Shown in pieces: positions 8,078 to 16,612 of a stretch of DNA of 64,000 bases. The translations under genes were made by a program, and so were the position numbers. Positions within the stretch are counted from its first letter, which is position 1. Each line of letters starts with the position of its first letter. The notes under the pieces were generated by a model, which saw only the letters and a program-made list of their open reading frames with translations, was not told where the DNA came from and did not search any database. The stretch is from Bacillota bacterium (GTDB taxonomy: Bacteria > Bacillota > Clostridia > Saccharofermentanales > Saccharofermentanaceae): contig JAEWUD010000030.1 of NCBI GenBank assembly GCA_023397475.1, positions 10,616 through 74,615 on the forward strand. The letters run 5' to 3'.

Positions 8078-8719
8078 TCAGAGAAACTCATCCTTATAGA
8101 AGACTTTCTTCAACAAGTCAATATCCCCATTGAACTGCTCTTCGAGGTCCCCGATGGAATCGAGCGCTTCCGTAGCGCTAATTGCACGGAATTTGTCGTA
8201 ATAGTTCTCGTAAACGCCCCGGGAGTATGCCATCAGAATGTGGATCGCGCGGGCCTTTCCGACTTCGGGCCGAAACGGCGTCTCATCCACGAGAGCAAGC
8301 ATCTCCTCCCCTGACAAGCTCATCATCCCGGAGAATCTTGTCTCCATATCCGACTTCAACTCCTCGGGCACTTTCATGAATGCGTCATAGATGAACCGAT
8401 ACTCTGCCGGTCGATCGATGGCTACTTTAAGCTTTGCAACAGCCATTACGCGCAGTATCTCGAAAAGATCCTGGCTAATCGCGCCGCACTGCACAAAGAT
8501 TTCCTTGTAAATTGTCTTCACCGTATCATCCAGAAGGTAGAGGAAGAGGTTCTTCTTGCTTCCGAAATAATGGAAAAGAAGGCCTTTGGAAATCCCGGCC
8601 TTCTCACAGATCGTATTCGTATTCGCTTTATGATAACCATGGAGGGAGAATTCGGACAGCGCGGCGCCCAAGATCGCTCTCTGCTTCTCCGTACTTATGG
8701 CCAGAAATTTCTCGTACAT
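8078..8719 (-). CDS. TetR-family repressor of the ABC exporter operon
   Basis: A 213-residue protein. The HTH covers about residues 10-56 (RAILGAALSEFSLHGYHKANTNTICEKAGISKGLLFHYFGSKKNLF), with the typical G-x-x-x-x-Y-F-x-S-K ending. The rest is a helical ligand and dimerisation domain. It is the last gene of a three-gene minus-strand operon, six bases after the permease stop. A perfect 16-bp palindrome sits on the operon promoter and is the likely binding site, giving a self-controlled drug or bacitracin-type exporter. The ribosome binding site is weak, which may keep repressor levels low. Confidence 0.88.
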   Translation of the reverse strand: MYEKFLAISTEKQRAILGAALSEFSLHGYHKANTNTICEKAGISKGLLFHYFGSKKNLFLYLLDDTVKTIYKEIFVQCGAISQDLFEILRVMAVAKLKVAIDRPAEYRFIYDAFMKVPEELKSDMETRFSGMMSLSGEEMLALVDETPFRPEVGKARAIHILMAYSRGVYENYYDKFRAISATEALDSIGDLEEQFNGDIDLLKKVFYKDEFL

Positions 8720-8725
8720 GCCGCT

Positions 8726-9514
8726 CTACTCGAAATCCTTTCTCGTATACAGGAATCCGGTCAATCCGGTTCCGACGATGATTATCCCTATTGTAACCGC
8801 AAGATACGCCGGCGTGAATCCGTTTCGGAGAATTTCGATGCCGTCAAACCAGTGGTAGGGCGTGAAATCGAGCAACGCCTCCACCTTCTCGCTGATCTTC
8901 CCCATGATGTCCAGGAAAAAAAGGACAAACACAAATCCAAGGGCAAACGGTAATCGTCTTGCCGGTTTCACGATGAAGTGACCGAGAACTAGTCCGATCG
9001 CAGTGAAAAGGAACATGAATAACGCAATTCCAATACAAAGCATCACAAGGCCCTGAAGGTCATATTCGTCCGCGACGATTTCCAGAATTCCCCATGTCCC
9101 GAGGAAGAAGAGTACCGCGGTGATCAACGCTTGCGAGAAAGCTGCCGCAATTTTGCTGACCACGATATACAGTCGCGTTATCGGTTGCGCATAGAGAAAG
9201 TCGATCGTCTGATCCGACTCTTCCTTGGAGATGATGGTGCCGCCTGTAAGAACGGCCAGCGAACCCATCGCGATCAGGAAATACGAGAACATGTAGCAGA
9301 TGTAATCCATCGGATCGGTAAAGTCGATAACATCAAAGCGGAAGGCCTTGACCATCTCCGGCGAGAACCCCGCCATCATCTCGTCTAATGAGCTTCCCAT
9401 ATCCTTAAACGAGGGGAACATCGACATCGCGAACACCATGAATCCGACAATGCACACATTCCATACAAGGAGCGACTTCCACGCGCTCTTCATTTCAAAT
9501 GCATAAAGTCTCAT
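8726..9514 (-). CDS. ABC transporter permease (ABC-2 type)
   Basis: A 262-residue membrane protein with six hydrophobic segments (about 15-32, 65-90, 105-125, 145-170, 172-190, 230-250). ISKEESDQTIDFLYAQPITR between the second and third is the conserved amphipathic coupling region of ABC-2 exporters. It supplies the membrane pore for the ATPase encoded just before it, whose stop codon overlaps this ATG by four bases. NatB/BcrB-like exporters of this size typically extrude peptides, antibiotics or sodium. The substrate cannot be read from the sequence. Confidence 0.88.
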   Translation of the reverse strand: MRLYAFEMKSAWKSLLVWNVCIVGFMVFAMSMFPSFKDMGSSLDEMMAGFSPEMVKAFRFDVIDFTDPMDYICYMFSYFLIAMGSLAVLTGGTIISKEESDQTIDFLYAQPITRLYIVVSKIAAAFSQALITAVLFFLGTWGILEIVADEYDLQGLVMLCIGIALFMFLFTAIGLVLGHFIVKPARRLPFALGFVFVLFFLDIMGKISEKVEALLDFTPYHWFDGIEILRNGFTPAYLAVTIGIIIVGTGLTGFLYTRKDFE

Positions 9515-10392
9515 TTCTCTTCCTCCCGATAATAATGCATGAACACTTCTTCCAGATCCGGCTCAGTCACGGAGAAGTCCGCGATCTCATTCGCCGCCAG
9601 AAGCTTCGCCAGTTCCGCGGCGTTTCCCTTATGAATGAAGTGAATCTCGTCGCCCATCTCCTGAAGTTCGGTCAAGCTCAGATCCCCTTGCTGGAACGGT
9701 GTACCATTTGACATCTTGATCGAGACCTTCTTGTACTGTGTCTTCCGAAGCTCCTTCACATCCTTCTCGTCGATCAATCGGCCTTCCTTGATAATGCCGA
9801 CCCGGTCGCACAGGCGCTGTACCTCAGAAAGAATATGCGAGGAGAAGAAGATCGTCGCCCCGCGCGACCTCTCCTTGCGTAACAGATCATAGAAATTGTT
9901 CTGCATCAGCGGGTCCAATCCCACTGTCGGCTCGTCCAGAATAAGAAGCTCCGGCTCGTGCATCATCGCGAGAACAATTCCGACCTTCTTCTTATTTCCG
10001 AAGGACAGGTCCTCAATCTGGCGACTCGTGTCGAGAGACAGAATCTCCGAGAGCTCCTTGATCTTCGATGAACAGTCCTTCTTGTGATATCCGGCCGCAT
10101 ACGTGAAAAGCTCCCGAACGCGAAGCCGGTCATAGTAATGATTCTCTGACGGCAAGTATCCGATACGATTCTTGACCTCGGCAAGCGACCGATCCGTACA
10201 CGGCCGGTCGAAAAGATATAGCTCCCCCGACGTCGGGCGGAGAAGTCCCAAGAGAGACCGGATCGTCGTCGATTTGCCGGCGCCGTTCGGCCCGACAAAT
10301 CCATAGATCTCTCCGGATTTAACCGTCAATGAAAGGTTCTCAACGCCCCGGTGTTTGCCGTAATACTTCTTGAAATTCACAGTTCTGATCAT
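9511..10392 (-). CDS. ABC transporter ATP-binding protein
   Basis: A 293-residue cytoplasmic ATPase. Walker A GPNGAGKSTT (about residues 37-46), Q-loop region LGYLPSENHYYDRL, signature-like LSFGNKKKVGIV (about 134-145), Walker B LLILDEPTVGLD and switch His in FFSSHILSEVQRL are all present. The signature begins LSFGNKKK rather than LSGGQ, common in the BcrA/NatA type. The C-terminal 80 residues form the extra beta-rich domain of this subgroup. GAGGTGATCTT precedes the ATG. First gene of the exporter operon, with permease and TetR downstream. Confidence 0.93.
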   Translation of the reverse strand: MIRTVNFKKYYGKHRGVENLSLTVKSGEIYGFVGPNGAGKSTTIRSLLGLLRPTSGELYLFDRPCTDRSLAEVKNRIGYLPSENHYYDRLRVRELFTYAAGYHKKDCSSKIKELSEILSLDTSRQIEDLSFGNKKKVGIVLAMMHEPELLILDEPTVGLDPLMQNNFYDLLRKERSRGATIFFSSHILSEVQRLCDRVGIIKEGRLIDEKDVKELRKTQYKKVSIKMSNGTPFQQGDLSLTELQEMGDEIHFIHKGNAAELAKLLAANEIADFSVTEPDLEEVFMHYYREEEK

Positions 10393-10455
10393 AAGATCAC
10401 CTCAATTCAATCACGCTTCTCGCGTGGGCGGAACGTTTCTCGCTCCGTTATCGTG

Positions 10456-10484
10456 AATATATCACCGATTGACCCGCGGGTCAA
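10456..10484 (-). promoter_or_regulatory. Promoter and palindromic operator of the ABC exporter operon
   Basis: On the minus strand, TTGACC (10479-10484) and TATATT (10456-10461) are 17 bases apart. A perfect 16-bp palindrome, TTGACCCGCGGGTCAA (10469-10484), covers the -35 and half the spacer. A TetR gene ends this operon, so it is the natural candidate to bind here. Confidence 0.75.
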
Positions 10485-10598
10485 TTTCTTTTTCGAGAAA
10501 TTTGAATTTCATTTGAAAGCCAGTTGAAAGAGAATTCGGCCTCTTCTATTCACTTCAAAGGCTGGGAAATAGATGCCACGTATCAATGTCAGCAAGCC

Positions 10599-10799
10599 GA
10601 CCTACTAAAATGCACTCCGAGGCCGATTTAGTAGGCTTGTCATTGATAGAATGCCAACAAATGAATTTGCTTGGAGCCCCTATGTGACTACCGCATCCGA
10701 TTTGATCCAAGGGGCGTGTTAATTTATCAGGACTAACAAAGATCCGTCGGACGGACCCATTTACGTGCGAAGCTCGGATATTTAGCAGTCTCGTACATA
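10599..10799. repeat. Isolated and degenerate 39-bp-type hairpins
   Basis: CCTACTAAA (10601-10609) and TTTAGTAGG (10627-10635) flank a 17-nt loop, and outer TATCAATG / CATTGATA arms extend the dyad. A weaker copy of the same size (10761-10799) has partly paired arms and is followed by AATCACTGAT, the flank seen with other copies. Between them AGCCCCT and AGGGGC bracket another possible stem. Apart from the exporter promoter, the gap from 10393 to 10889 shows no gene. Confidence 0.65.
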
Positions 10800-10889
10800 A
10801 TCACTGATAAAAATCGGGAAACCAGCCTTCTCGAGTTGATACATGTGATGATTTGAAACCGTCGCCATGCAGGAATACAAAGTTTCCCG

Positions 10890-11333
10890 TCACTCCTCAA
10901 CTTTCGCTTCCGCCAATCGCTTCACGCAATCCAGCGCCCTCGGCTGGCGATCTCGAAAAGTCTCGATCTGTTCCTCCGGAAGGTCCACATCAACCGTAAG
11001 AATTGTGTATCCACCCTTCTCCGCGAGGGTGTAGCTTTCCTCGCCTCCAGTCCATTCGTTCTCGCGCGCGGCATCTCCGAACGACATCGTATCGGATTGA
11101 TGCCGGAACAGGACGTGCTCATTCTCTCTCAGCATATGCACGCGACTGGTGACGCCGTAACCGTTGATTGAAGAGATAAATTCAACGTCCCGCCCTTCAA
11201 CCAACGATCCCTTCATGAACGTACCTTCGTCAATGATGTCCGCCCATTCGCGAAAAGTCTCATCTTTCCACAACACATTCCAGACGGTCTCTCTAGAGGC
11301 CTTGATCTCAATCGCAAAGCGTACTCTCTCCAT
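10890..11333 (-). CDS. SRPBCC (AHSA1/START-like) domain protein
   Basis: A 147-residue single-domain protein. The N-terminus (RFAIEIKASRETVWNVLWKDETFREWADII) and the following strand-rich region (GSLVEGRDVEFIS, YGVTSRVHML, HVLFRHQSD) plus a final long helix (FRDRQPRALDCVKRLAEA) match the helix-grip fold of AHSA1-like proteins. These bind hydrophobic ligands or act in polyketide or stress roles; no catalytic residue can be assigned. It lies 32 bases after the dioxygenase gene on the same strand and may be co-transcribed with it. Confidence 0.75.
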   Translation of the reverse strand: MERVRFAIEIKASRETVWNVLWKDETFREWADIIDEGTFMKGSLVEGRDVEFISSINGYGVTSRVHMLRENEHVLFRHQSDTMSFGDAARENEWTGGEESYTLAEKGGYTILTVDVDLPEEQIETFRDRQPRALDCVKRLAEAKVEE

Positions 11334-11364
11334 AATCTCTCTCCCGCGGCTGAATCAAATCAGC

Positions 11365-12135
11365 CTATTCCCATACATAGGCGGTCATCGACAGAGACCC
11401 CAGTTCACAGGACTGGTTATACACCGTAACAGTGTCCTTCTCATCCGACGCACCAAGAGTATACAACAACGGATAGAAGTGATCCGGGGTCGGCACGGCA
11501 AGCCGAGCAACATCGCCCATCTCACGGAATTGCAGGATCTCCCGATGGTCACCCTTCATAATCTTCTCGTTTATCCATCCGTCAAACTCCTGTGCCCAGT
11601 CAAATCCTTGGCCGGCCATACTCCAGTCCACTCGCCGTAGATTATGGACGATATTGCCGGATCCGAGGATCAGAACACCCCGTTCGCGAAGCGCATATAA
11701 TTCCTTGCCGATCTGATAATGTGTCTCCGGAGGCGCACCGGCATCAACACTTATCTGGAACACGGGAATGTTTCTCTCCGGATACATGTGAACCAACACC
11801 GACCAGGTGCCGTGATCTGTGCCCCAGGAATTATCGAATACCGTCTCTCGCGAGATGAGTTCCGCGGTTTTTCTCGCGAAAAGCGGCGAGCCCGGTGTGT
11901 TATAGGTGATCTTGTAGAGTTCCTCCGGAAATCCGTACATGTCGTATACGGTCCTGGGGTTCTCCCCGTTCATGATCCGGGTCCCTTGGGTGAACCAATG
12001 CGCGGAGACACAAAGGATCGCCGCGGGCCTGGCGATTCGCTCCCCCAAAAAACGCCAGGTGCGCGTGTACGAATTATCCTCAATAGCGTTCATCGGGGAT
12101 CCGTGTCCTACAAAAACAACCGGCATCTTCGCCAT
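11365..12135 (-). CDS. DODA-type (class III extradiol, 4,5-DOPA) dioxygenase
   Basis: A 256-residue YgiD-like enzyme. The metal ligands are visible as His in VGHGSPM (near residue 10), His in SAHWFT (near 45), the TDHGTW motif (near 107) and PTPDHFYPL near the C-terminus. GSGNIVHNLRRVDW is the usual core strand and helix of the family. Members use non-haem iron or zinc to open catechol rings; many bacterial copies have unknown natural substrates. I start at MAKMPVVFVGHG because the ligand strand follows directly; a GTG three codons upstream is closer to the AAAGG element and is possible. Confidence 0.85.
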   Translation of the reverse strand: MAKMPVVFVGHGSPMNAIEDNSYTRTWRFLGERIARPAAILCVSAHWFTQGTRIMNGENPRTVYDMYGFPEELYKITYNTPGSPLFARKTAELISRETVFDNSWGTDHGTWSVLVHMYPERNIPVFQISVDAGAPPETHYQIGKELYALRERGVLILGSGNIVHNLRRVDWSMAGQGFDWAQEFDGWINEKIMKGDHREILQFREMGDVARLAVPTPDHFYPLLYTLGASDEKDTVTVYNQSCELGSLSMTAYVWE

Positions 12136-12208
12136 CTTCTTCACGAACCTTTCTTTACCGCAGATCATCCGCCAATGGATTTTCACGACCCAAAATGATA
12201 CGCCCTCA

Positions 12209-13180
12209 TCACCGGAATGATCTTTCCAGAATTAACTTCTCCATCGAATTTCTCATTTCCTCCGGCATATACGATTCTCGGCACATCTCAAGGTATGTCG
12301 GCTGCATCGATATAATCATGTCCAACATCCTCTCCGCAGGTTTTTCCGGTATTCCGGATGCCTTTGCGAAGGCCAGAAAATCCTTTCTTCGAAGATTCGA
12401 TTTCTTCCCATTTAGTGTAAGCGCCAACTGCTCCGTGTCCTCGGGTAGAACTACATTGGTAGGAAGCATATCGTAAGCATCTGATAATTCGTATTCCTGA
12501 CTACCGGGGCTTGTCTCAATGAGGGAGAAATTCTTCAAATGCATATCGGAATTCCCGATTGCATACGAGAATGCGATCCGCAAGAACAACTCTGTAAGAT
12601 CAAGCCCGGGATTTGTGGAGTATTTCTTAATCAGTTTTGCACAGCGTTCATAGGATCCGCGATACTTGTCTTCCGTCAGTCGTCCGTCCAATTGACAGAA
12701 GTCTTCCATCGCCAGCATTCGCGTTACAGACTTCTTACTTCTCGCCAATATACGATCGACTCTTCTCGTAATATAGGCATATCCATTATCGGCAGATTTC
12801 ATTCTGATCAAAGCGAAAGGCACCGTTCGAATACCGGTTCTCGCGGCCATTTGCATCACAAGATATTCCGCTTCCGGAAGTGCTTGATATTCGGCGGTCT
12901 GGGGTTTCAAAATGAATCCTGTCGGGTAGTTTATGAGCGTCAGTCTCGGTTCTTTTCCCAGCTCCAAATGCAACGATAACTTCTTCTGAACACCGGGTAC
13001 CGTAAACCCGCTCGAAGCATTCTCCGTAGCAATTTTCAGTATTGACTCTTCAGATAGGTCCAGATCCGGCATCATACTTGTGCCGAAAAATTTCTTCACG
13101 CATTTGGTATGCCATCCGCAGGATTTCTCCTGAATATCGATCGATTCGCGCAAAGGCAATCCGCAATATAAGCATTTCAT
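12209..13180 (-). CDS. HipT-like kinase toxin (C-terminal HipA half)
   Basis: A 323-residue protein covering the kinase part of HipA without its N-terminal subdomain. It opens with a CxxC...HxxxC pattern (KCLYCG, then W-H-T-K-C-V), a putative zinc-binding knob seen in split HipA kinases. The glycine-loop region is FTVPGVQKKLSL (family members often have a Ser-x-Ser here; this one shows Thr-Val-Pro). The catalytic loop is GNSDMHLKN and the metal-binding region is SDAYDML. HipA kinases phosphorylate aminoacyl-tRNA synthetases and arrest growth. The start is the ATG overlapping the preceding stop by four bases, with GGAGG upstream. Confidence 0.88.
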   Translation of the reverse strand: MKCLYCGLPLRESIDIQEKSCGWHTKCVKKFFGTSMMPDLDLSEESILKIATENASSGFTVPGVQKKLSLHLELGKEPRLTLINYPTGFILKPQTAEYQALPEAEYLVMQMAARTGIRTVPFALIRMKSADNGYAYITRRVDRILARSKKSVTRMLAMEDFCQLDGRLTEDKYRGSYERCAKLIKKYSTNPGLDLTELFLRIAFSYAIGNSDMHLKNFSLIETSPGSQEYELSDAYDMLPTNVVLPEDTEQLALTLNGKKSNLRRKDFLAFAKASGIPEKPAERMLDMIISMQPTYLEMCRESYMPEEMRNSMEKLILERSFR

Positions 13181-13509
13181 ACCCTCGTCCTCCGGATGCT
13201 GACAATGCCGATGCAGTCCTCGCATGCAACCAGAAGAAGCTGAAAGCGATCTTTCGGGTCGATTTTCCAGTTCTGAGTCACGATAGTAAGAAGCCAGCCC
13301 TCAGGAATCAGTCCATCAAAGAATGAGAACAACGTCCTGGAAAAATATTCCGCTGACTGCTTAGGAAGTGTGAGACTTACGGGTGGTTCCTCCGGATTCT
13401 GTAAATACACAGAATCGTATGCAAAGGTGTAACCGGAATCGGTTTCCTGGAGCATACCCGCATAGGTATGGCGTACATATATGTACGCGATCCGATAAGG
13501 CTCAGTCAT
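13177..13509 (-). CDS. HipS-like protein (N-terminal HipA subdomain)
   Basis: A 110-residue protein equal to HipA N-subdomain 1: IAYIYVRHTYAGMLQETDSG, then YDSVYLQNPEEPPVSLTLP and the hallmark FSFFDGLIPEGWLL. In tripartite HipBST systems this small protein is separate from the kinase and acts as the antitoxin, while HipB boosts repression. Both ends overlap the neighbouring genes by four bases, so the three proteins are made in a fixed ratio. The separation is not a frameshift error: each gene has its own start and the order HipB-HipS-HipT matches known systems. Confidence 0.85.
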   Translation of the reverse strand: MTEPYRIAYIYVRHTYAGMLQETDSGYTFAYDSVYLQNPEEPPVSLTLPKQSAEYFSRTLFSFFDGLIPEGWLLTIVTQNWKIDPKDRFQLLLVACEDCIGIVSIRRTRV

Positions 13510-13709
13510 TCTTCGTCCCTTCTTCCGGGTATCGCCTGCATGCCAAACATCGCAAGAGCCTGATTCACCTTATCCATGCGAACCGTCTCTTTGCCTTGCT
13601 CCAACTCACGGACAAAACGAAGCCCAAGACCTGAACGCAAAGCAAATTCTTCCTGCGTCAGTCCGGCCGCTCTTCTTTTTCTCTTAATAAATTCTGCTAT
13701 CTCATTCAT
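13506..13709 (-). CDS. HipB-like XRE-family DNA-binding protein
   Basis: A 67-residue single-HTH protein: IAEFIKRKRRAAGLTQEEFALRSGLGLRFVRELEQGKETVRMDKVNQALAMFG is a textbook Cro/CI-type domain, followed by a short tail. It should bind the three CCCGATCGGG-like sites upstream and repress the hipBST operon. There is no ribosome binding site before the ATG, and the predicted -10 ends only six bases upstream, which suggests a leaderless message. Confidence 0.87.
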   Translation of the reverse strand: MNEIAEFIKRKRRAAGLTQEEFALRSGLGLRFVRELEQGKETVRMDKVNQALAMFGMQAIPGRRDEE

Positions 13710-13715
13710 ACAATA

Positions 13716-13817
13716 ATTTTACACCCGATCGGGGATGATATCAACTTTTCGTAGAATTCTATACCCGATCGAGTATATTTTCTATTATATGTTCAACTAT
13801 TACACCCTTTCGGGTAT
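13716..13817 (-). promoter_or_regulatory. hipBST promoter with three phased operators
   Basis: On the minus strand TTGATA (13739-13744) and TAAAAT (13716-13721) are 17 bases apart. Operator 1 (13721-13736, core CCCGATCGGG) fills the spacer; operator 2 (13761-13776, CCCGATCGAG) and operator 3 (13802-13817, CCC-TTT-CGGG) follow at intervals of 40 and 41 bases, close to four helical turns. The regular phasing suggests that HipB dimers bind one face of the DNA and may bend or loop it. Confidence 0.8.
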
Positions 13818-13897
13818 GTTTTGGAGATATTTTTCGTTTCTACAGTTGCTTAACATGATATGCTCGCGACGCTTCGCAATCCTCATTGCAATCGCCC

Positions 13898-14818
13898 CTA
13901 CTCCAACAGCGACAACCAAAGTCTCTCTGATTCGTCGACAAGTCCCGCTACCATCTCCAGAAAAGGTCCGTAATTCATCGAGGTATGGGCCAGATCTAAA
14001 GCATCGAAATATCGAGCCCGATCTTCCTTCTTGATGATAACGGGAGGATATCCATTTCTCATGAGTTCAAAATTCATGAGCATCCTTGAAGTCCGTCCGT
14101 TTCCGTCAATAAACGGGTGAATCTTCACAAATTCTCCGTGAAGCAACGTAGCACGGATAATCGGATGATACTTCCTCCACTCATCCGTAAACTCTGCGAT
14201 CAGCCTTTGCATGAGGTTTGCTACCTCATAATGCTTCGGAGGTATGTGAACAGCTCCGCTGATAACAACGTTCTCACTCCGGTACTTCCCGGCGTTCGAT
14301 CCGTCGATTCCCTTAAGGATTAAGGAATGGATGTTGCGAATATTCCACTCATTCAGGGATTCCTTGCCGGCAATCAACGCCTCAAGAAAGAAAATCGCCT
14401 CACGATGATTCAAGGCTTCCAGGTGTTCTCGAATATTCTTGCCGCCGATTGTCAGTCCTTCGAGAACGACCCTTGTCTCAGACAATGTCAGCGTATTGCC
14501 TTCGATGGCGTTACTGTTGTACGTCCATTCAACAATCAACTTCTCTCGCAAGGAATCCGCCAGGCCGCTCGAAAACGGCCGGCAACGATCAATCTGCTCC
14601 TTTATTTCGTCGATATTGCGGAAGTCATATTCCAAGCCTATGTAATTCTCTCGATAGACTTCTCTCGCATCCAAGGGCTTTGTCGCATCTAGAGGGATTG
14701 ACCAGTTTCGTCCGATTTTCATCGCACCTTCGATCCTTCCGGCCTCGCAAAGCACGCGAATTCGACGATCACTGATCCCCCATTTGTCGCTGGTTTCCTT
14801 GGAATTCATGTATTTCAT
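13898..14818 (-). CDS. Fic-family AMP-transferase with N-terminal HTH
   Basis: A 306-residue protein. Residues 1-45 (MNSKETSDKWGISDRRIRVLCEAGRIEGAMKIGRNW) are an excisionase/MerR-like helix-turn-helix. An inhibitory motif, SNAIEGN, lies near residue 95, and the Fic active site HPFIDGNGRTSRM lies near 215. The inhibitory Glu and the catalytic His are both intact, so this is a class II, self-inhibited Fic enzyme that would attach AMP to a target protein when released. The ATG with GAGGTG five bases upstream is chosen over a GTG three codons earlier. It lies upstream of the hipBST operon on the same strand. Confidence 0.88.
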   Translation of the reverse strand: MKYMNSKETSDKWGISDRRIRVLCEAGRIEGAMKIGRNWSIPLDATKPLDAREVYRENYIGLEYDFRNIDEIKEQIDRCRPFSSGLADSLREKLIVEWTYNSNAIEGNTLTLSETRVVLEGLTIGGKNIREHLEALNHREAIFFLEALIAGKESLNEWNIRNIHSLILKGIDGSNAGKYRSENVVISGAVHIPPKHYEVANLMQRLIAEFTDEWRKYHPIIRATLLHGEFVKIHPFIDGNGRTSRMLMNFELMRNGYPPVIIKKEDRARYFDALDLAHTSMNYGPFLEMVAGLVDESERLWLSLLE

Positions 14819-14919
14819 TCTTTTCACCTCAGCATCATTATATTCCGTTATCGGAACAATAACAATTCCTATCCATCCAGCTTAGATGAAGAGAACTTCC
14901 GGTGTTTCCTTATTTCGCC

Positions 14920-15069
14920 TTATCCACGAAAAGGTGCTCCACCTTCCTGACAAGCCGATCCCCCCTCAAAATCGAGCTCGATGATATACGGCATCCAGTT
15001 CATGAACCGAAAAAAGTCTTCACAGCCGAAGCTTGGGTCATAATGCCCAAGGATTGCGCTCAGCGCCAT
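14920..15069 (-). other. Unrecognised 49-codon reading frame, possible gene remnant
   Basis: A frame beginning MALSAILGHYD and ending GGAPFRG reads as protein-like sequence (aromatic-rich FFRFMNWMPYIIELDFEGG) but has no clear ribosome binding site and no family I recognise. It sits between the Fic and CPBP genes on the same strand. It could be a short gene or the tail of a deleted one. Confidence 0.25.
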
Positions 15070-15090
15070 GCCGAACCATAAACACTTTGA

Positions 15091-15990
15091 TCATTTTGCG
15101 CCTACTTTCTCCTCTTGCAAAGGAACTGCGACTTTTTTTCGTGAATGCCTCGTATACAGGATGCTAATTACTGCGAAGGACAGAAGTTGCGCGATAATGA
15201 TCCGCACGATCAGAAGATCATCCGCTCCGTCAGATGTAACTACGTGTACCAGATTGGACGCGATCAGATTGTTGAACAGGTGATCGCCGATTCCCATCCA
15301 AAGTGAGCCCGTCATCTTGTAGAGCATCCCCCACTTGAGGCTCATAATACCGGCGAGAACGACATAACCTACACCCAGAACGACTAGGTTCCCAACCGAG
15401 GACTCGCCGTCCATGTAGCTCCGAAGCGGCATGACCCAGTGCCAGACACCGAACAGAAGTGCGGCAAACAGATTGGCCTTCGCAAAGGAAACCTTCCCCG
15501 TTAAGATCTTCAAGTTCAACCCGCGAAAAATTCCTTCCTCCATCCATACGTTAATTAGATTCATCAGGATGCACAGGAGGACAAAGACGACCCCGGTCTG
15601 ACGAATCGGCTCTCCGGATATGGAGAATCCACTGACGAAGAACTGGATCGAGGGACGCTTCTGCTGGGAGATCAATAGGATGATTTCCACCGCATAGGAG
15701 ATCGCAAAGCAAACCAGACCGAGAAGCAGTCCAGCTCCTAGATTCCGGGCGATTTTCTTCTTCTTGAAACCGATATCGGAGAACTTCCACCGGAAGAATC
15801 TTATGCAGACAAACAAGACCGCGATTCCAAAAAGTTTATGGAGAAAATTCTCCGCCAGAGCCGTCTCATCGGTTCGAATCACAAAGCATTCGACCGCTCT
15901 TGCAGCCAGACAAATGAGAAATATCACAAAACAGGCCAGGTACGGGTGTTCCAGGATTTTCTTCTTCAAATCTTGTTCCTCATTCCACAT
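15091..15990 (-). CDS. CPBP-family intramembrane metalloprotease
   Basis: A 299-residue polytopic membrane protein with about eight hydrophobic segments. The family motifs are complete: EEGIFRG (EExxxR, near residue 150), FGVWHW (FxxxH, near 181) and GDHLFNN (third His, near 238). CPBP proteins are relatives of Rce1 that cut or process peptides within the membrane, often bacteriocins or their immunity factors. Its start overlaps the end of the lipoprotein gene by eleven bases, so it is co-translated with it. Its substrate is unknown. Confidence 0.88.
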   Translation of the reverse strand: MWNEEQDLKKKILEHPYLACFVIFLICLAARAVECFVIRTDETALAENFLHKLFGIAVLFVCIRFFRWKFSDIGFKKKKIARNLGAGLLLGLVCFAISYAVEIILLISQQKRPSIQFFVSGFSISGEPIRQTGVVFVLLCILMNLINVWMEEGIFRGLNLKILTGKVSFAKANLFAALLFGVWHWVMPLRSYMDGESSVGNLVVLGVGYVVLAGIMSLKWGMLYKMTGSLWMGIGDHLFNNLIASNLVHVVTSDGADDLLIVRIIIAQLLSFAVISILYTRHSRKKVAVPLQEEKVGAK

Positions 15991-16597
15991 ACATCATCTT
16001 AAATCGTGCGACTTCCCATGTCCCGTTGATATACTCCATCTGGACCTCGAGACCTTTGCCGCCCGATAGAATCGGATAGGAGATATCCACAGACAGCACT
16101 TCGGAGGTCTGCTTCGTTTCTTCCTCGGCTACCCTCTTGATTTGGATTGCCGTCCAGTCACAACCGGTTGACATGTCCTGATAAACCTCGTATCCGTTCC
16201 GCTCCATATATTCTTCAGCTGCATCCAGGGTCCGGAGGACTTCATTCATCTCCGTGAAAACAAGGATGAGTGTCTTCTCGTCGGCATAGTTCTCCTGAAC
16301 CCATTTCTTATAGTCTTCCGCCGACCTGTCGAACGCCGAAATATCGATAGTCACAAGTCGTCGTTCTTCTTGGGCCCCTGCGCTCGCGATGAATTCAGCT
16401 GTCGCAGCCTTGAGTATCTCCGTGTTGTCGGAGGTAAGCTCTTCTTGTACTTGAACAGATGTTTCGACGGCCGTTTGGATCGTCTGCGTTTCCACTTGCA
16501 GTGATTCCGCCGGACTTCCTACCCCGCACCCACAAAGCAGCAGGAGCGAACAACCGAGAGCGATCAAGCATTTTGCATATTTCGATAAATCTCTCAT
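15980..16597 (-). CDS. Putative lipoprotein of unknown function
   Basis: A 205-residue protein with a lipoprotein signal: basic start, hydrophobic core and lipobox LLCGC near residues 19-23, so Cys23 would be lipidated after Lgt action. The mature part has a Ser/Thr/Gln-rich linker, then a mixed alpha/beta domain with RRLVTIDISAFDRSAEDY and two further strand-rich segments. No family is recognised. AGAGAGG lies upstream of the ATG. It lies between the acyltransferase and CPBP genes in one apparent operon. Confidence 0.7.
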   Translation of the reverse strand: MRDLSKYAKCLIALGCSLLLLCGCGVGSPAESLQVETQTIQTAVETSVQVQEELTSDNTEILKAATAEFIASAGAQEERRLVTIDISAFDRSAEDYKKWVQENYADEKTLILVFTEMNEVLRTLDAAEEYMERNGYEVYQDMSTGCDWTAIQIKRVAEEETKQTSEVLSVDISYPILSGGKGLEVQMEYINGTWEVARFKMMYVE

Positions 16598-16612
16598 TCC
16601 GAACGTCCTCTC

